A stretch of DNA of 64,000 bases from contig NZ_CP141212.1 of assembly GCF_035610345.1 (NCBI RefSeq), positions 439,976 through 503,975 on the forward strand, written 5' to 3'. The stretch's first letter is position 1; the number at the start of each line of letters is the position of its first letter. A model generated the notes under the pieces. That model was not told where the DNA came from. It saw nothing but the letters and a program-made list of their open reading frames with translations, and made no database searches. The position numbers and the translations under genes are program-made. This document shows, in pieces, positions 8,571 through 19,777 of this stretch. The stretch is from Sinorhizobium meliloti. GTDB taxonomy: Bacteria; Pseudomonadota; Alphaproteobacteria; Rhizobiales; Rhizobiaceae.

Positions 8571-8593
8571 AAGGGCGGCCCCGGCCGCCCTTT
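8571..8593 (+). terminator. Intercistronic hairpin between frcB and frcC
   Basis: A 10-bp perfect stem (AAGGGCGGCC at 8571-8580, GGCCGCCCTT at 8583-8592) lies 27 bp after the frcB stop. The frcB-frcC gap is 280 bp, unusually long for this operon, and I see no gene in it. It probably acts as a partial terminator or 3'-end stabiliser so that the binding protein is made in excess. Confidence 0.7.
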
Positions 8594-8824
8594 CCGCAAG
8601 TGCCGAGGTCTTTGACAAGGCATCGAAAACCTGCGCAATTTTCAGGGCGGGGCGAGGAAAGCGCGAGATGCTTCTTGCCCGCGTTCCGCTCTGGCTTCTC
8701 AGAACCGATCGCGGCGCAAGCGGGATTGTCGTCGAGCGTTCTGAGGCTCGCCGCTTCGACCGGTGGGCCGCGCATCCTGCAGCAATGCACCCCCTCTTGA
8801 GCGGGGTTCACGGGAGGAGTCCCC

Positions 8825-9907
8825 ATGGGCGAAACAAACACGGCCGCACAGCCATCCCAGGAATTCGAAAAGGTCCTGGCCGACAGTTCGACGGACGTAG
8901 CGTCTTTCGACGCGCATGATAAGACGCTGCTTCAGAAGCTGCAGCACTTCCTGCATTCGAGCCCGGCCGCGGTGCCGCTGATCGTGCTGGTTCTGTCGCT
9001 GATCGCCTTCGGGGTCATTCTCGGCGGCAAGTTCTTTTCCGCCTTCACCATGACGCTGATCCTGCAGCAGGTGGCAATCGTCGGTATCGTCGGTGCCGCT
9101 CAGACGCTCGTGATCCTGACCGCCGGTATCGATCTTTCGGTCGGCGCCATCATGGTGCTCTCATCCGTCATCATGGGGCAGTTCACCTTCCGCTACGGCT
9201 TCCCGCCGGTGCTCTCCGTCATCTGCGGTCTTGGGGTGGGGGCGCTCTGCGGCTACATCAACGGAACGCTCGTCGCGCGGATGAAGCTGCCGCCCTTTAT
9301 CGTCACGCTCGGCATGTGGCAGATCGTGCTCGCCTCCAACTTCCTCTATTCCGCCAACGAGACGATCCGGGCTCAGGACATTTCCGCGAATGCCCCGATC
9401 CTGCAGTTCTTCGGCCAGAACTTCCGCGTCGGCAATGCCGTCTTCACCTATGGCGTCGTGGTGATGGTGCTCCTCGTCTGCCTTCTTTGGTACGTCCTGA
9501 ACCGCACGGCCTGGGGGCGCTATGTCTATGCCGTGGGCGATGACCCCGAGGCTGCAAAGCTCGCCGGCGTCAACGTCACGCGCATGCTCATCTCCATCTA
9601 TACGCTCTCCGGTCTCATCTGCGCCCTTGCCGGCTGGACCCTCATCGGCCGCATCGGCTCCGTCTCCCCGACAGCGGGGCAGTTTGCGAATATCGAATCG
9701 ATCACCGCCGTGGTGATCGGCGGCATCTCGCTCTTCGGCGGCCGCGGCTCCATCATGGGCATGCTCTTCGGCGCGCTGATCGTCGGCGTCTTCTCGCTCG
9801 GCCTGCGCCTCATGGGCACCGACCCGCAATGGACCTATCTCCTGATCGGCTTGCTGATCATCATCGCCGTTGCAATCGACCAGTGGATCAGAAAGGTAGC
9901 AGCCTGA
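8825..9907 (+). CDS. frcC: Fructose ABC transporter, permease
   Basis: The 360-residue inner-membrane permease is of the RbsC/AraH class: a cytoplasmic N-terminal tail of about 45 residues, then eight to ten hydrophobic helices. Family motifs include VILTAGIDLSVGAIM, YINGTLVARMKLPPFIVTLG and YVYAVGDDPEAAKLAGVNV. GGGAGGAG-type ribosome site lies just before 8825. The stop overlaps the frcA start by one base (TGATG), showing coupling. It imports fructose with FrcB and FrcA. Confidence 0.92.
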   Translation: MGETNTAAQPSQEFEKVLADSSTDVASFDAHDKTLLQKLQHFLHSSPAAVPLIVLVLSLIAFGVILGGKFFSAFTMTLILQQVAIVGIVGAAQTLVILTAGIDLSVGAIMVLSSVIMGQFTFRYGFPPVLSVICGLGVGALCGYINGTLVARMKLPPFIVTLGMWQIVLASNFLYSANETIRAQDISANAPILQFFGQNFRVGNAVFTYGVVVMVLLVCLLWYVLNRTAWGRYVYAVGDDPEAAKLAGVNVTRMLISIYTLSGLICALAGWTLIGRIGSVSPTAGQFANIESITAVVIGGISLFGGRGSIMGMLFGALIVGVFSLGLRLMGTDPQWTYLLIGLLIIIAVAIDQWIRKVAA

Positions 9908-10689
9908 TGGCACAGGAACCCATTCTCACCGCCCGTGGCCTCGTCAAGCGCTATGGCCGCGTGACTGCCCTCGATCGCGCCGACTTCGACCTCTATCCCG
10001 GTGAAATCCTGGCCGTTATCGGCGACAACGGCGCCGGCAAGTCCTCGATGATCAAGGCGATATCGGGCGCCGTCACGCCGGACGAGGGCGAGATCCGGCT
10101 GGAGGGCAGGCCCATCCAGTTCCGCTCGCCGATGGAGGCGAGGCAAGCCGGCATCGAAACGGTCTATCAGAACCTCGCCCTGTCGCCGGCATTGTCGATC
10201 GCCGACAACATGTTCCTCGGCCGGGAAATCCGCAAGCCGGGAATCATGGGCAAGTGGTTCCGCTCGCTCGACCGGGCTGCCATGGAAAAGCAGGCGCGGG
10301 CGAAGCTCTCCGAGCTCGGTCTGATGACCATCCAGAACATCAACCAGGCGGTCGAGACGCTCTCGGGCGGACAACGCCAGGGCGTCGCGGTGGCACGCGC
10401 CGCCGCCTTCGGTTCCAAGGTCGTCATCATGGACGAGCCGACTGCGGCGCTCGGGGTGAAGGAGAGCCGCCGCGTGCTGGAGCTGATCCTCGACGTGCGT
10501 CGCCGCGGTCTGCCGATCGTGCTGATCTCGCACAACATGCCGCATGTCTTCGAAGTCGCGGACCGGATCCATATCCATCGTCTCGGCCGCCGCCTCTGCG
10601 TCATCAATCCCAAGGATTACACCATGTCCGATGCGGTGGCCTTCATGACCGGCGCGAAGGAGCCGCCGCGCGAGGCGATTGCGGCATGA
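9907..10689 (+). CDS. frcA: Fructose ABC transporter, ATP-binding protein
   Basis: This 260-residue protein is a single ABC domain: Walker A GDNGAGKSS near residue 38, signature LSGGQRQGVAVARA near 142, Walker B VVIMDEPTAALG, and the switch histidine in VLISHNMPH. Most sugar importers of this class (RbsA, MglA) have two fused ABC domains of about 500 residues; FrcA has one and must work as a homodimer. The start overlaps the frcC stop, and its own stop overlaps frcK by four bases. Confidence 0.92.
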   Translation: MAQEPILTARGLVKRYGRVTALDRADFDLYPGEILAVIGDNGAGKSSMIKAISGAVTPDEGEIRLEGRPIQFRSPMEARQAGIETVYQNLALSPALSIADNMFLGREIRKPGIMGKWFRSLDRAAMEKQARAKLSELGLMTIQNINQAVETLSGGQRQGVAVARAAAFGSKVVIMDEPTAALGVKESRRVLELILDVRRRGLPIVLISHNMPHVFEVADRIHIHRLGRRLCVINPKDYTMSDAVAFMTGAKEPPREAIAA

Positions 10690-11306
10690 GCGTCAAATCC
10701 CTTGCGGATGAAATCCTGAAGCGGGCGGTCGTTTCCGGCCGCTTCATCGTTGCCATCGCCGGTCCGCCCGGCGCCGGCAAGTCTACGCTTTCCGAAACGC
10801 TGGCGGAGGCGATCACGCAGGCGGGCGAAAAGGCGGCGGTGTTGCCCATGGACGGGTTTCACATGGACAATGCCGTTCTCGAAGAAAAAGGGCTGCTTGC
10901 CCGCAAGGGGGCACCCGAGACCTTCGACGTCCGATCCTTTCTCGCAACGCTTGCTGCCGTGCGCGCCGATGACGGCGAGGTTCTCGTTCCGGTCTTCGAC
11001 CGCTCCCGGGAACTGGCGATCGCCTCGGCGAGGATCATCGCGCCCGAGACGCGTATCGTGCTTGCCGAGGGCAACTACCTGCTGCTGGAGGAAGCGCCCT
11101 GGAACGGCCTCGACAGCGCCTTCGACTATTCGATCTTCATAGATCCGGGTCTGGAGGTGATCGAGCGTCGGCTCCTGCAGCGCTGGTACGATCACGGCTA
11201 TGACGAAGACGCGGCGCGCAGCAAGGCCTATGGCAACGACCTGCCCAATGCCCGCCGGGTCCTCGACAGCCGCAGGCCGGCGGATGTCGTGATCAGGGAC
11301 TTTTAG
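10686..11306 (+). CDS. frcK: FrcK, P-loop kinase of the fructose operon
   Basis: The 206-residue protein resembles the uridine kinase/phosphoribulokinase/pantothenate kinase family: P-loop [17 protein letters not shown] near residue 25, [11 protein letters not shown] near 58, and a C-terminal [20 protein letters not shown] segment. It overlaps the frcA stop by four bases (ATGA) and is the last gene of frcBCAK. The name follows the S. meliloti operon. The phosphate acceptor is not certain; a separate pfkB-type fructokinase (frk) lies 2 kb downstream, so FrcK may act on something else. Confidence 0.85.
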   Translation: MSVKSLADEILKRAVVSGRFIVAIAGPPGAGKSTLSETLAEAITQAGEKAAVLPMDGFHMDNAVLEEKGLLARKGAPETFDVRSFLATLAAVRADDGEVLVPVFDRSRELAIASARIIAPETRIVLAEGNYLLLEEAPWNGLDSAFDYSIFIDPGLEVIERRLLQRWYDHGYDEDAARSKAYGNDLPNARRVLDSRRPADVVIRDF

Positions 11307-11494
11307 AGTGCTCGCCATTCGTCCCGCAGTTTCCGGCCGCGGACTGCGGTGACCTTTCGAATCGCCATTGTCTTCGGCGGCGCAATGGTGTTATCGAGGC
11401 GCGGTTTCACCACATGAGTTGCCGCCCTTCGAGCGCACCGGTACGCCTGATGCCGGCCGCGCGGATCGGGCGCGAGCATCGGGAGAACGCTGAT

Positions 11495-12538
11495 ATGCAA
11501 GACCTCGTTATACGCCGCCCTGATGATTGGCATCTTCACCTGCGCGACGGCGGCATGCTGCGCGGCGTGATCGCCGATACGAGCCGCCATTTCGCGCGTG
11601 CCATCATCATGCCCAATCTGGTGCCGCCGGTGGTGACCTCGGCCGATGCGGCCGCCTATCGCGAGCGCATCCTCGCCGCCATCCCCGCAGGGGACCGGTT
11701 CGAACCGCTGATGACGCTTTATCTTACCGAGGGCACCGATCCGGGCGATGTGGAAGCCGGGTTCAGGAGCGGCCTCGTCAAGGCGGTCAAGCTCTATCCG
11801 GCCGGCGCCACCACCAATTCGTCGAGCGGGGTCCGCGATATCGACAAGGCCATGCCGGTGCTGGAGCGCATGGCCGAGATCGGCCTGCCGCTCTGCGTCC
11901 ATGGTGAGGTGACGACGGCCGAGGTCGACATTTTCGACCGTGAGGCAGTCTTCATCGAAACCGTTCTCGACCCGCTCCGCCGGCGACTGCCCGATCTCAG
12001 GATCACCATGGAGCATGTGACGACGAAGGACGGGGTCGATTATATCCGGGAGCACGCGGCCAATCTTGCCGGCTCCATCACCACCCATCACCTGATCATC
12101 AACCGCAACGCCATCCTCGTCGGCGGCATCAAGCCGCATTACTACTGTCTGCCGGTAGCGAAGCGCGAGGCGCATCGGCTGGCGCTTCGCCAGGCCGCGA
12201 TCTCGGGCGACGTCCGCTTCTTCCTCGGAACGGACTCCGCCCCGCATGTCGACCCGCTCAAGGAATGCGCCTGCGGCTGTGCCGGCATCTACACATCGAT
12301 CAACACCTTGAGCTGCCTCGCTCACGTCTTCGAGGAAGAGGGCGCGCTCGACCGGCTGGAAGCCTTCACCTCGCTGAACGGGCCAGCCTGGTATGGCCTG
12401 CCGGCAAACGAGGAAACGATCACGCTGCACAAGCAGGAGGAGCCCGTCCGCTATCCCGCCAAGATCGAAACCGAGGCCGGCCCGGTCACGGTCTTCGACC
12501 CGATGTTTCCGCTTCATTGGGCCGTCGTCCAGCCCTGA
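11495..12538 (+). CDS. pyrC: Dihydroorotase, type II
   Basis: The 347-residue enzyme cyclises N-carbamoyl-aspartate to dihydroorotate in pyrimidine synthesis. Visible metal ligands are HLHLRDG near residue 13, the carboxylated lysine in [10 protein letters not shown] near 100, CVHGEV near 138, TMEHVT near 174, and the catalytic aspartate in [10 protein letters not shown] near 247. Length and motifs match the E. coli-type enzyme. GGGAG lies nine bases before the ATG. pyrE follows 17 bp downstream, so the two pathway steps are co-transcribed. Confidence 0.95.
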   Translation: MQDLVIRRPDDWHLHLRDGGMLRGVIADTSRHFARAIIMPNLVPPVVTSADAAAYRERILAAIPAGDRFEPLMTLYLTEGTDPGDVEAGFRSGLVKAVKLYPAGATTNSSSGVRDIDKAMPVLERMAEIGLPLCVHGEVTTAEVDIFDREAVFIETVLDPLRRRLPDLRITMEHVTTKDGVDYIREHAANLAGSITTHHLIINRNAILVGGIKPHYYCLPVAKREAHRLALRQAAISGDVRFFLGTDSAPHVDPLKECACGCAGIYTSINTLSCLAHVFEEEGALDRLEAFTSLNGPAWYGLPANEETITLHKQEEPVRYPAKIETEAGPVTVFDPMFPLHWAVVQP

Positions 12539-12555
12539 TTGCAGAAGGAGAATCC

Positions 12556-13254
12556 ATGTTTTCGAATGCGTTCACCGATAAGGCGGTGATGGCCGAGCTG
12601 GTCGCGAAGATGCTCTGGGAAATCAAGGCGGTGCATTTTCGCGCCGACGAGCCCTACAAGCTCTCTTCCGGCATGGCGAGCCCGGTCTATATCGACTGCC
12701 GCAAGCTGATCTCCTATCCGCGAATCCGTTCCGCGGTGATGGATTTCGCCGCTGCGACGATCCTGCGCGAAGCCGGCTTCGAGCGGTTCGACGTGGTGGC
12801 CGGCGGCGAGACTGCCGGCATTCCCTTCGCAGCCATGCTTGCCGAGCGTCTCGGCCTGCCGATGATCTACGTGCGCAAGGCGCCGAAGGGACATGGCCGC
12901 AACGCCCAGATCGAAGGCCATATGCCGGAGGGCGCGCGCGTCCTGGTCATCGAGGATCTGACGACCGCCGGCGGCTCGATGTTCAAGTTCATCGACGCGA
13001 TCCGCGCGGCCGGCGGCGTCGTCGAGCACGGCATCGCGCTTTTCTACTACGACATCTTTCCGGAAGCCCGCGGCGACATGAAGTCGAAGGGCGTCGACCT
13101 GCACTACATCGCCACCTGGCGCAACGTGCTTGCCGTCGCGCGCGAACTGGCGCTGTTCGACGATAAGACGCTGAACGAGGTCGAAGCCTTCCTCAACGCT
13201 CCGCTCGGCTGGTCGGGCCGTAACGGGGGCGTCAGCGCGCTCGCGGTCCAGTAG
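12556..13254 (+). CDS. pyrE: Orotate phosphoribosyltransferase
   Basis: The 232-residue protein converts orotate and PRPP to OMP. The PRPP-binding motif is [14 protein letters not shown] near residue 133, and the flexible-loop lysines lie in [23 protein letters not shown] sits six bases before the ATG. It is in an operon with pyrC. The protein is longer at the C-terminus than the E. coli enzyme (about 213 residues), ending in an extra alanine- and glycine-rich tail. Confidence 0.95.
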   Translation: MFSNAFTDKAVMAELVAKMLWEIKAVHFRADEPYKLSSGMASPVYIDCRKLISYPRIRSAVMDFAAATILREAGFERFDVVAGGETAGIPFAAMLAERLGLPMIYVRKAPKGHGRNAQIEGHMPEGARVLVIEDLTTAGGSMFKFIDAIRAAGGVVEHGIALFYYDIFPEARGDMKSKGVDLHYIATWRNVLAVARELALFDDKTLNEVEAFLNAPLGWSGRNGGVSALAVQ

Positions 13255-13308
13255 CGAAGGGCTTGGCGCGATTGCCGGATCGATGAATATGTGTGGGGAG
13301 GAATGGAT

Positions 13309-14235
13309 ATGATCGTTTGCTGCGGAGAGGCCCTGATCGACATGCTGCCGCGGGAGACGGCGGCGGGCGAGAGCGCCTTTGCTCCCTATGCGGGCGGCGC
13401 GATCTTCAACACGGCCGTCGCGCTCGGCCGGCTCGGCGTCCCCACGGGCTTCTTCACCGGCCTCTCGGACGATATGTTCGGCGACATCCTGCGCGCGACG
13501 CTCGAGGCCGCGAATGTCGATTTCGCTCCCTGCGCCACGCTGCCGCTGCACACGACGCTCGCCTTCGTGAAGCTCGTCGACGGGCATGCGAGCTACGCCT
13601 TCTTCGACGAAAACACGGCCGGGAGGATGATCACCACGGAGCACCTTCCGGCGCTCGGAGATTTCTGCGAGGCGCTGCATTTCGGTGCGATCAGCCTCAT
13701 TCCCGAGCCCTGCGGCTCCACTTACGAGGCGCTGATGGCGCGGGAGCACGAAAAACGGGTGATCTCCTTCGATCCGAATATCCGCCCCGGCTTCATCAAA
13801 GACCGGGGGGCGCATGTCGGACGCATGAAGCGAATGGCCGCCATGTCCGATATCGTCAAGTTCTCCGACGAGGACCTCGCCTGGTTCGGCATGGAGGGCA
13901 GCCACGACACGCTCGCAGCCGAATGGCTGAAACGCGGCCCGAAGCTGGTGCTGATCACCCGCGGCGCGGACGGCGCGGTCGGTTATACGGACGGCCACAA
14001 GGTCGAGGTCGCGAGCGAACGGGTCGAGGTCGTCGATACGGTCGGCGCGGGCGACACTTTCGATGCCGGTGTACTGGCCGCGTTGAAGTTCAGCGGCCTC
14101 CTGACCAAGGAGAAGGTGGCAAGCCTGACCGACGAGGCCATCCGTCAGGCCCTGACGCTCGGAGCGAAGGCGGCGGCCGTCACTGTTTCGCGCGCAGGCG
14201 CCAACCCACCCTGGCGGCACGAACTCGGGCTGTGA
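13309..14235 (+). CDS. frk: Fructokinase, pfkB family
   Basis: The 308-residue carbohydrate kinase has the pfkB N-terminal signature region (GGAIFNTAVALGRLGVPTGFF) and C-terminal signature VDTVGAGDTFDAGVLAAL, with the catalytic aspartate in GAGD. It phosphorylates fructose to fructose-6-phosphate, the product used by the convergent pgi. The ATG at 13309 was chosen because GGAGG lies seven bases upstream; an ATG at 13303 would overlap the ribosome site. Confidence 0.92.
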   Translation: MIVCCGEALIDMLPRETAAGESAFAPYAGGAIFNTAVALGRLGVPTGFFTGLSDDMFGDILRATLEAANVDFAPCATLPLHTTLAFVKLVDGHASYAFFDENTAGRMITTEHLPALGDFCEALHFGAISLIPEPCGSTYEALMAREHEKRVISFDPNIRPGFIKDRGAHVGRMKRMAAMSDIVKFSDEDLAWFGMEGSHDTLAAEWLKRGPKLVLITRGADGAVGYTDGHKVEVASERVEVVDTVGAGDTFDAGVLAALKFSGLLTKEKVASLTDEAIRQALTLGAKAAAVTVSRAGANPPWRHELGL

Positions 14236-14313
14236 GGTCGGTGCCGGCCACGCCGGGTCTCGGCGGGTCCAAGCTGCACGCGCAGCCGTCTATGCCCGCT
14301 CCGGCTTTCTCCA

Positions 14314-14335
14314 TCTCCCCCGCAAGGGGGGGAGA
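14314..14335. terminator. Bidirectional hairpin between frk and pgi
   Basis: A stem built of TCTCCCC and GGGGAGA arms with a GCAA loop lies between convergent frk and pgi. There is no T run; it may be the remnant of a palindromic repeat like those at 16158 and 63702. Confidence 0.5.
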
Positions 14336-14373
14336 ATCTGCGCGGCTGACCGATCACTCCGATCGGTCGTCGA

Positions 14374-15999
<1,626 letters not shown>

Positions 16000-16315
16000 C
16001 GCAGGGCTCCTTGCATCGCAACTGGGGGCATGGGAATGCTGGCATTGGAATTTGGCTGCGATAGCTAGTCGGTTTAACCGCGGCAAATCAAGGGCAGGTG
16101 TGCGCTGCAGCGAAAAAAGGTGGCCGCATCGCTCCATCGGCAGGGCGGCGAAAACTTCCCCTCACCCCTAACCTCTCCAGGCAGGCGGGCAGAGGGGACT
16201 CGGACGCGCACGCAGCGGAAAATTGAACGGAGGCGGTGCCACGAGCCCCTTCTCCCGTCCAGCGGGGAGAAGGTGGCCGGCGGGCCGGGTAAGGGGCGTT
16301 TTCGCGCCCAAGCCG
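16000..16315. other. pgi-fadD intergenic region
   Basis: This 316-bp gap has the pgi promoter side at its left end and a mosaic palindromic repeat at 16158-16298. I see no further gene. Confidence 0.6.
16158..16298. repeat. RIME-like mosaic palindromic element, copy 1
   Basis: This intergenic block begins CCCTCACCCCTAACC and ends GGGCCGGGTAAGGGGC. It has a degenerate first palindrome (CCTCTCC...AGAGG) and a good second one (CCTTCTCCCG / CGGGGAGAAGG, about 16249-16272). The same layout recurs at 63702-63841. It resembles the rhizobial RIME family of about 100-150 bp. Confidence 0.75.
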
Positions 16316-18016
16316 TTACCCGCGAAGATCCTTGCGCAGGATCTTGCCGACGTTCGACTTGGGCAATTCGGTGCGGAACTCCACGTGCCGCGGCCGCTTG
16401 TAGTTGGTGAGGTTGGCGGCGCAGTGGCGCTTGACCTCTTCTTCGGTGAGGTTCGGGTCCTTGCGCACGACGAAGAGCTTGACCGCTTCGCCGGAATGCG
16501 GGTCGGCAATACCGATTGCGGCGCATTCGAGGATGCCGGGATGGGTCGCCGCCACCTCCTCGATCTCGTTGGGGAAAACGTTGAACCCCGAGACGAGGAT
16601 CATGTCCTTCTTCCGGTCGACGATCTTCGTCAGCCCCTCGGCGTCCATGAAGCCGACATCGCCGGTGCGGAAGAAGCCGTCCGGCGAAATGGCCCTGGCC
16701 GTTTCCTCAGGGCGCTGCCAGTAGCCCGCCATCACCTGGGGCCCGCGAATGCAGATCTCTCCGATTTCGCCAGCGGGAAGCGTGCGCCCGTCCTCGTCGC
16801 GGATCTCGATCTCCGTCGAGGGCAGCGGCATGCCGATCGTGCCGGTGAAATCGTCGGTGTCGAGGCGGTTGGCGGTCGCTACCGGCGAGGTCTCGGAAAG
16901 GCCGTAGCCTTCATGGATCGGGCAGCCGGTGAGCTCAAGCCAGCGCTCGGCGACGGGCCGCTGCACCGCCATGCCGCCCCCGAAGGTCAGGATCAGGGAC
17001 GAGAAGTCGAGTTTGCGGAATTCGGGATTGTTCATCAACGCGTTGAAGAGCGTGTTCAGCCCCGGAAAGATGTTCGTCCTGTACCTGCCGAGCTCCTTGA
17101 CGAAGGCGGGGATGTCGCGCGGGTTCGGTATCAGGATGTTGTTGCCGCCGGTTGCCAGCCCCATCAGCGAATTCACCGTGAGCGCGAAGATATGATAGAG
17201 CGGCAGCGCGCACATGAAGGTGAGACTCTCCGGGCGCGGTTTGCGCAGGAAGGCCGTGTTCAGCCACAGTTCCATCTGGGCCATGTTGGACAGGAGATTG
17301 GCGTGCGTCAGCGTTGCGCCCTTGGAAACACCGGTGGTGCCGCCGGTATATTGCAGGAAGGCGACATCTCCCGGCGCCACGTTCGGCCGCTTGAAGCCGA
17401 GCGTCGCGCCCTTGGCAAGAACCGACTTGAAAGAAAGGTGACCTGGAATCGACCAGGCGGGGACGAGCTTCTTGACGCGGCGCACCACCAGATTGACGAT
17501 TGTTCCCTTCGGACCAAGCATGTCGCCCATGCTGGCGACCACGACATGCTTGACCTTCGTGCGGGGCAGCACCTGCTCGACCGTATGGGCGAAGTTCTCG
17601 AGCACGAAGGTCGCCTTGGCGCCGGCATCCACCAACTGGTGCTCCAGTTCGCGCGGCGTATAGAGCGGATTGACGTTGACGACGGTGAAGCCGGCTCGCA
17701 GGATTCCGTAGACGATGACGGGATTTTGAAGGATGTTGGGCATCATCACCGCAACCCGATCGCCGCTCGCGAGCCCCAGCGACTGGAGCCAGGCGCCGAT
17801 TTTGGCCGAATGCGCATTGAGATCGGAGAAGGTCAGCGCCTTGCCCATGCAGGTGAATGCGGGCCGCCAGGAATATTGCGCAACCGCGTGATCGAAGAAT
17901 TCGCCGATGGAGCGGTAGGTGAGCGGGCCGATGTCGGCGGGCACGCCCGGCGGGTAGGATCCGAGCCAGATCTTCGCCGTACCGGAACCCGACTGCTGGG
18001 TGCTTGCTTCCGCCAT
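16316..18016 (-). CDS. fadD: Long-chain fatty-acid-CoA ligase
   Basis: The 566-residue protein activates long-chain fatty acids to acyl-CoA using ATP. The AMP-binding motif YTGGTTGVSKGATLTHANLL and the GYGLSETSP motif are present, as are the C-terminal KDMILVSGFNVFPNEIEEV region and the catalytic lysine segment PKSNVGKILRKDLR. GGAGGAAGG lies just upstream of the ATG. A 16-bp operator at 18147-18162 lies about 130 bp upstream and matches those before two other fatty-acid-related units in this window. In S. meliloti loss of fadD alters swarming and nodulation. Confidence 0.92.
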   Translation of the reverse strand: MAEASTQQSGSGTAKIWLGSYPPGVPADIGPLTYRSIGEFFDHAVAQYSWRPAFTCMGKALTFSDLNAHSAKIGAWLQSLGLASGDRVAVMMPNILQNPVIVYGILRAGFTVVNVNPLYTPRELEHQLVDAGAKATFVLENFAHTVEQVLPRTKVKHVVVASMGDMLGPKGTIVNLVVRRVKKLVPAWSIPGHLSFKSVLAKGATLGFKRPNVAPGDVAFLQYTGGTTGVSKGATLTHANLLSNMAQMELWLNTAFLRKPRPESLTFMCALPLYHIFALTVNSLMGLATGGNNILIPNPRDIPAFVKELGRYRTNIFPGLNTLFNALMNNPEFRKLDFSSLILTFGGGMAVQRPVAERWLELTGCPIHEGYGLSETSPVATANRLDTDDFTGTIGMPLPSTEIEIRDEDGRTLPAGEIGEICIRGPQVMAGYWQRPEETARAISPDGFFRTGDVGFMDAEGLTKIVDRKKDMILVSGFNVFPNEIEEVAATHPGILECAAIGIADPHSGEAVKLFVVRKDPNLTEEEVKRHCAANLTNYKRPRHVEFRTELPKSNVGKILRKDLRG

Positions 18017-18146
18017 GACCTTCCTCCCTCTGGTCGCCAATGAACGGCCGTCATCGCGGCAAAGAAAAATCCCTCCCGATCTTCCTCTCCGTCGAAGATG
18101 CTGCTTTTAGCTCGCCTCTTCAAGCCGTAATCCGGATTATATAACT

Positions 18147-18162
18147 TTGACGTAAACGTCAA
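18147..18162. promoter_or_regulatory. Fatty-acid regulon operator, site 1
   Basis: TTGACGTAAACGTCAA is a perfect 7-2-7 inverted repeat upstream of fadD, in the fadD-MFS divergent region. The half CGTAAACGTCAA recurs at 25736-25747 and 56469-56480. It resembles operators of MerR-family LiuR-type regulators of branched-chain and fatty-acid breakdown; the regulator is not in this window. Confidence 0.75.
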
Positions 18163-18351
18163 CAATCGGCAGGCATGCACCGGTTTGTGAAATATTGATG
18201 TGCCCTGCAGCACAGTTCTTGCAGGTGCAGCCGGCCCGCCTATACTGCACTGCAGTATACCCTGCCACGACATCGGCTGCGCCGACGTCCCCAAGAAATT
18301 TACAAGATCCCTCCCAAGCGGCGGCCGACGGGCCGCGAGCCAAGGTAACGC
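18163..18351. other. fadD-MFS divergent region, MFS side
   Basis: The whole gap between fadD and the MFS gene is 335 bp. Beyond the operator at 18147 it contains a repeated TGCAG pattern (around 18205-18260, including CTGCACTGCAGTATA). No clear promoter or RNA could be assigned. Confidence 0.4.
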
Positions 18352-19566
18352 ATGTCCGAAGACGTCCTTTCCGCCGATATCGGCCCCACCCATATAGGCA
18401 AGTCCCGCAACAGGGTTTCCGCGGCGGAAATCGCGCTGGCTGTCGGCGGTTTCGGTATCGGTACCGGCGAATTCGCCATTATGGGTCTGTTGCCTCAGGT
18501 CGCAGACGACGTCGCGGTGTCGGTGCCGGCGGCCGGCGCCGTCATCAGCGCCTATGCGCTCGGGGTCGTCGTCGGGGCGCCGTTGATCGCGGTGCTTGCG
18601 GCGCGGTTCGCCCGTTTTCATGTGCTGCTGGTCCTGATGGCGGTCTTTGCGTTGGGCAATTTCGCGTCCGCATTTGCTCCAAGTTTCCACCCGCTCGTCG
18701 CCGCGCGCTTTTTCGCGGGCCTGCCGCACGGCGCCTATTTCGGCGTGGCGGCACTGGTGGCGGCAGGACTTGCGGCACCGAACCAGCGGGCGCGCGCGGT
18801 CGGGCGGGTCATGATGGGGCTGACGATCGCCACCCTTTTCGGCACGCCGCTCGTCGCCTGGTTCGGCCAGGCGCTCGGCTGGCGCAGCGCCTTTGCGATC
18901 GTCGGCGGCATCAGCCTTATGACGATGGTCCTGATCTGGCTTCACGTGCCGCGGGACAGGCGCGATCCGCAGGCGACGCCGCTGCGCGAATTGAGCGCGC
19001 TGGGAAGCCTCCAGGTCTGGTTGCTGCTGGGCATCTGTGCGATCGGCTGCGGCGGGATGTTCGCCGTCTTCACCTATATCGCACCGGCGCTGACCCAGGT
19101 CGCGGGCGTTTCCGTCGCCAATGTACCCGTCATGCTGTCGGTCTTCGGCGCAGGCATGATCCTCGGCAATATCGTGGGTTCGCGGCTCGCCGATTGGTCG
19201 CTTACGCGCGCCATCGGCATCGCGCTCGTCTTCAACGTCTTCGCTTACATCCTCTTCTATTTCACCATGACGAGCCCCTGGATGGCGATCGTCAACGTGC
19301 TGTTCATCGGCGGCGGCTTCGCCGTCGTTCCGGGCGTCCAGACCCGGCTGATGGACGTCGCCGGAAAGGCGCAGACGCTCGCGGCAGCCCTCAGTCATTC
19401 CGCCTTCAATCTCGCCAATGCTCTTGGCGCCTGGCTCGGCGGCATTGCCATCGCCGCCGGCTATGGCTGGACTTCGCCGGGGCTCGTCGGCGCCGTACTC
19501 GGCATCGGCGGTTTCGCCATATTCCTCGCCTCGGTGGTCGTTGATCGCCGGAGAGGGGACGCGTAG
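18352..19566 (+). CDS. MFS transporter, drug/sugar efflux type
   Basis: The 404-residue protein has twelve predicted membrane helices and the YdhP/AraJ-like pattern: GTGEFAIMGLLPQVADDV in helix 1 and LPHGAYFGVAALVAAGL in helix 4. These are inner-membrane proton-driven exporters of drugs or arabinose-like compounds. A long, hydrophilic N-terminus of about 25 residues precedes helix 1. It is divergent from fadD; whether the operator between them also affects it is unknown. Confidence 0.85.
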   Translation: MSEDVLSADIGPTHIGKSRNRVSAAEIALAVGGFGIGTGEFAIMGLLPQVADDVAVSVPAAGAVISAYALGVVVGAPLIAVLAARFARFHVLLVLMAVFALGNFASAFAPSFHPLVAARFFAGLPHGAYFGVAALVAAGLAAPNQRARAVGRVMMGLTIATLFGTPLVAWFGQALGWRSAFAIVGGISLMTMVLIWLHVPRDRRDPQATPLRELSALGSLQVWLLLGICAIGCGGMFAVFTYIAPALTQVAGVSVANVPVMLSVFGAGMILGNIVGSRLADWSLTRAIGIALVFNVFAYILFYFTMTSPWMAIVNVLFIGGGFAVVPGVQTRLMDVAGKAQTLAAALSHSAFNLANALGAWLGGIAIAAGYGWTSPGLVGAVLGIGGFAIFLASVVVDRRRGDA

Positions 19567-19777
19567 CCTGACTGCGTGCGAAACCGCACGCGCTTTCCTC
19601 ATCCGCTCTAATCTCCCTGTCACGTCCCCTTGCTAGGTGAAAATGCGCGCGTTCTGGCGTAAAGCGCCGATTCAGAGCCGGCCGCCATCATTGCGCCGGA
19701 AACCGCGTCCAGCGGAGCGGAACGGGCTGGCAAGGTTGCGGGTTTGTTGTAAGGTTCGAAGAGACGGAGGAGAATTG

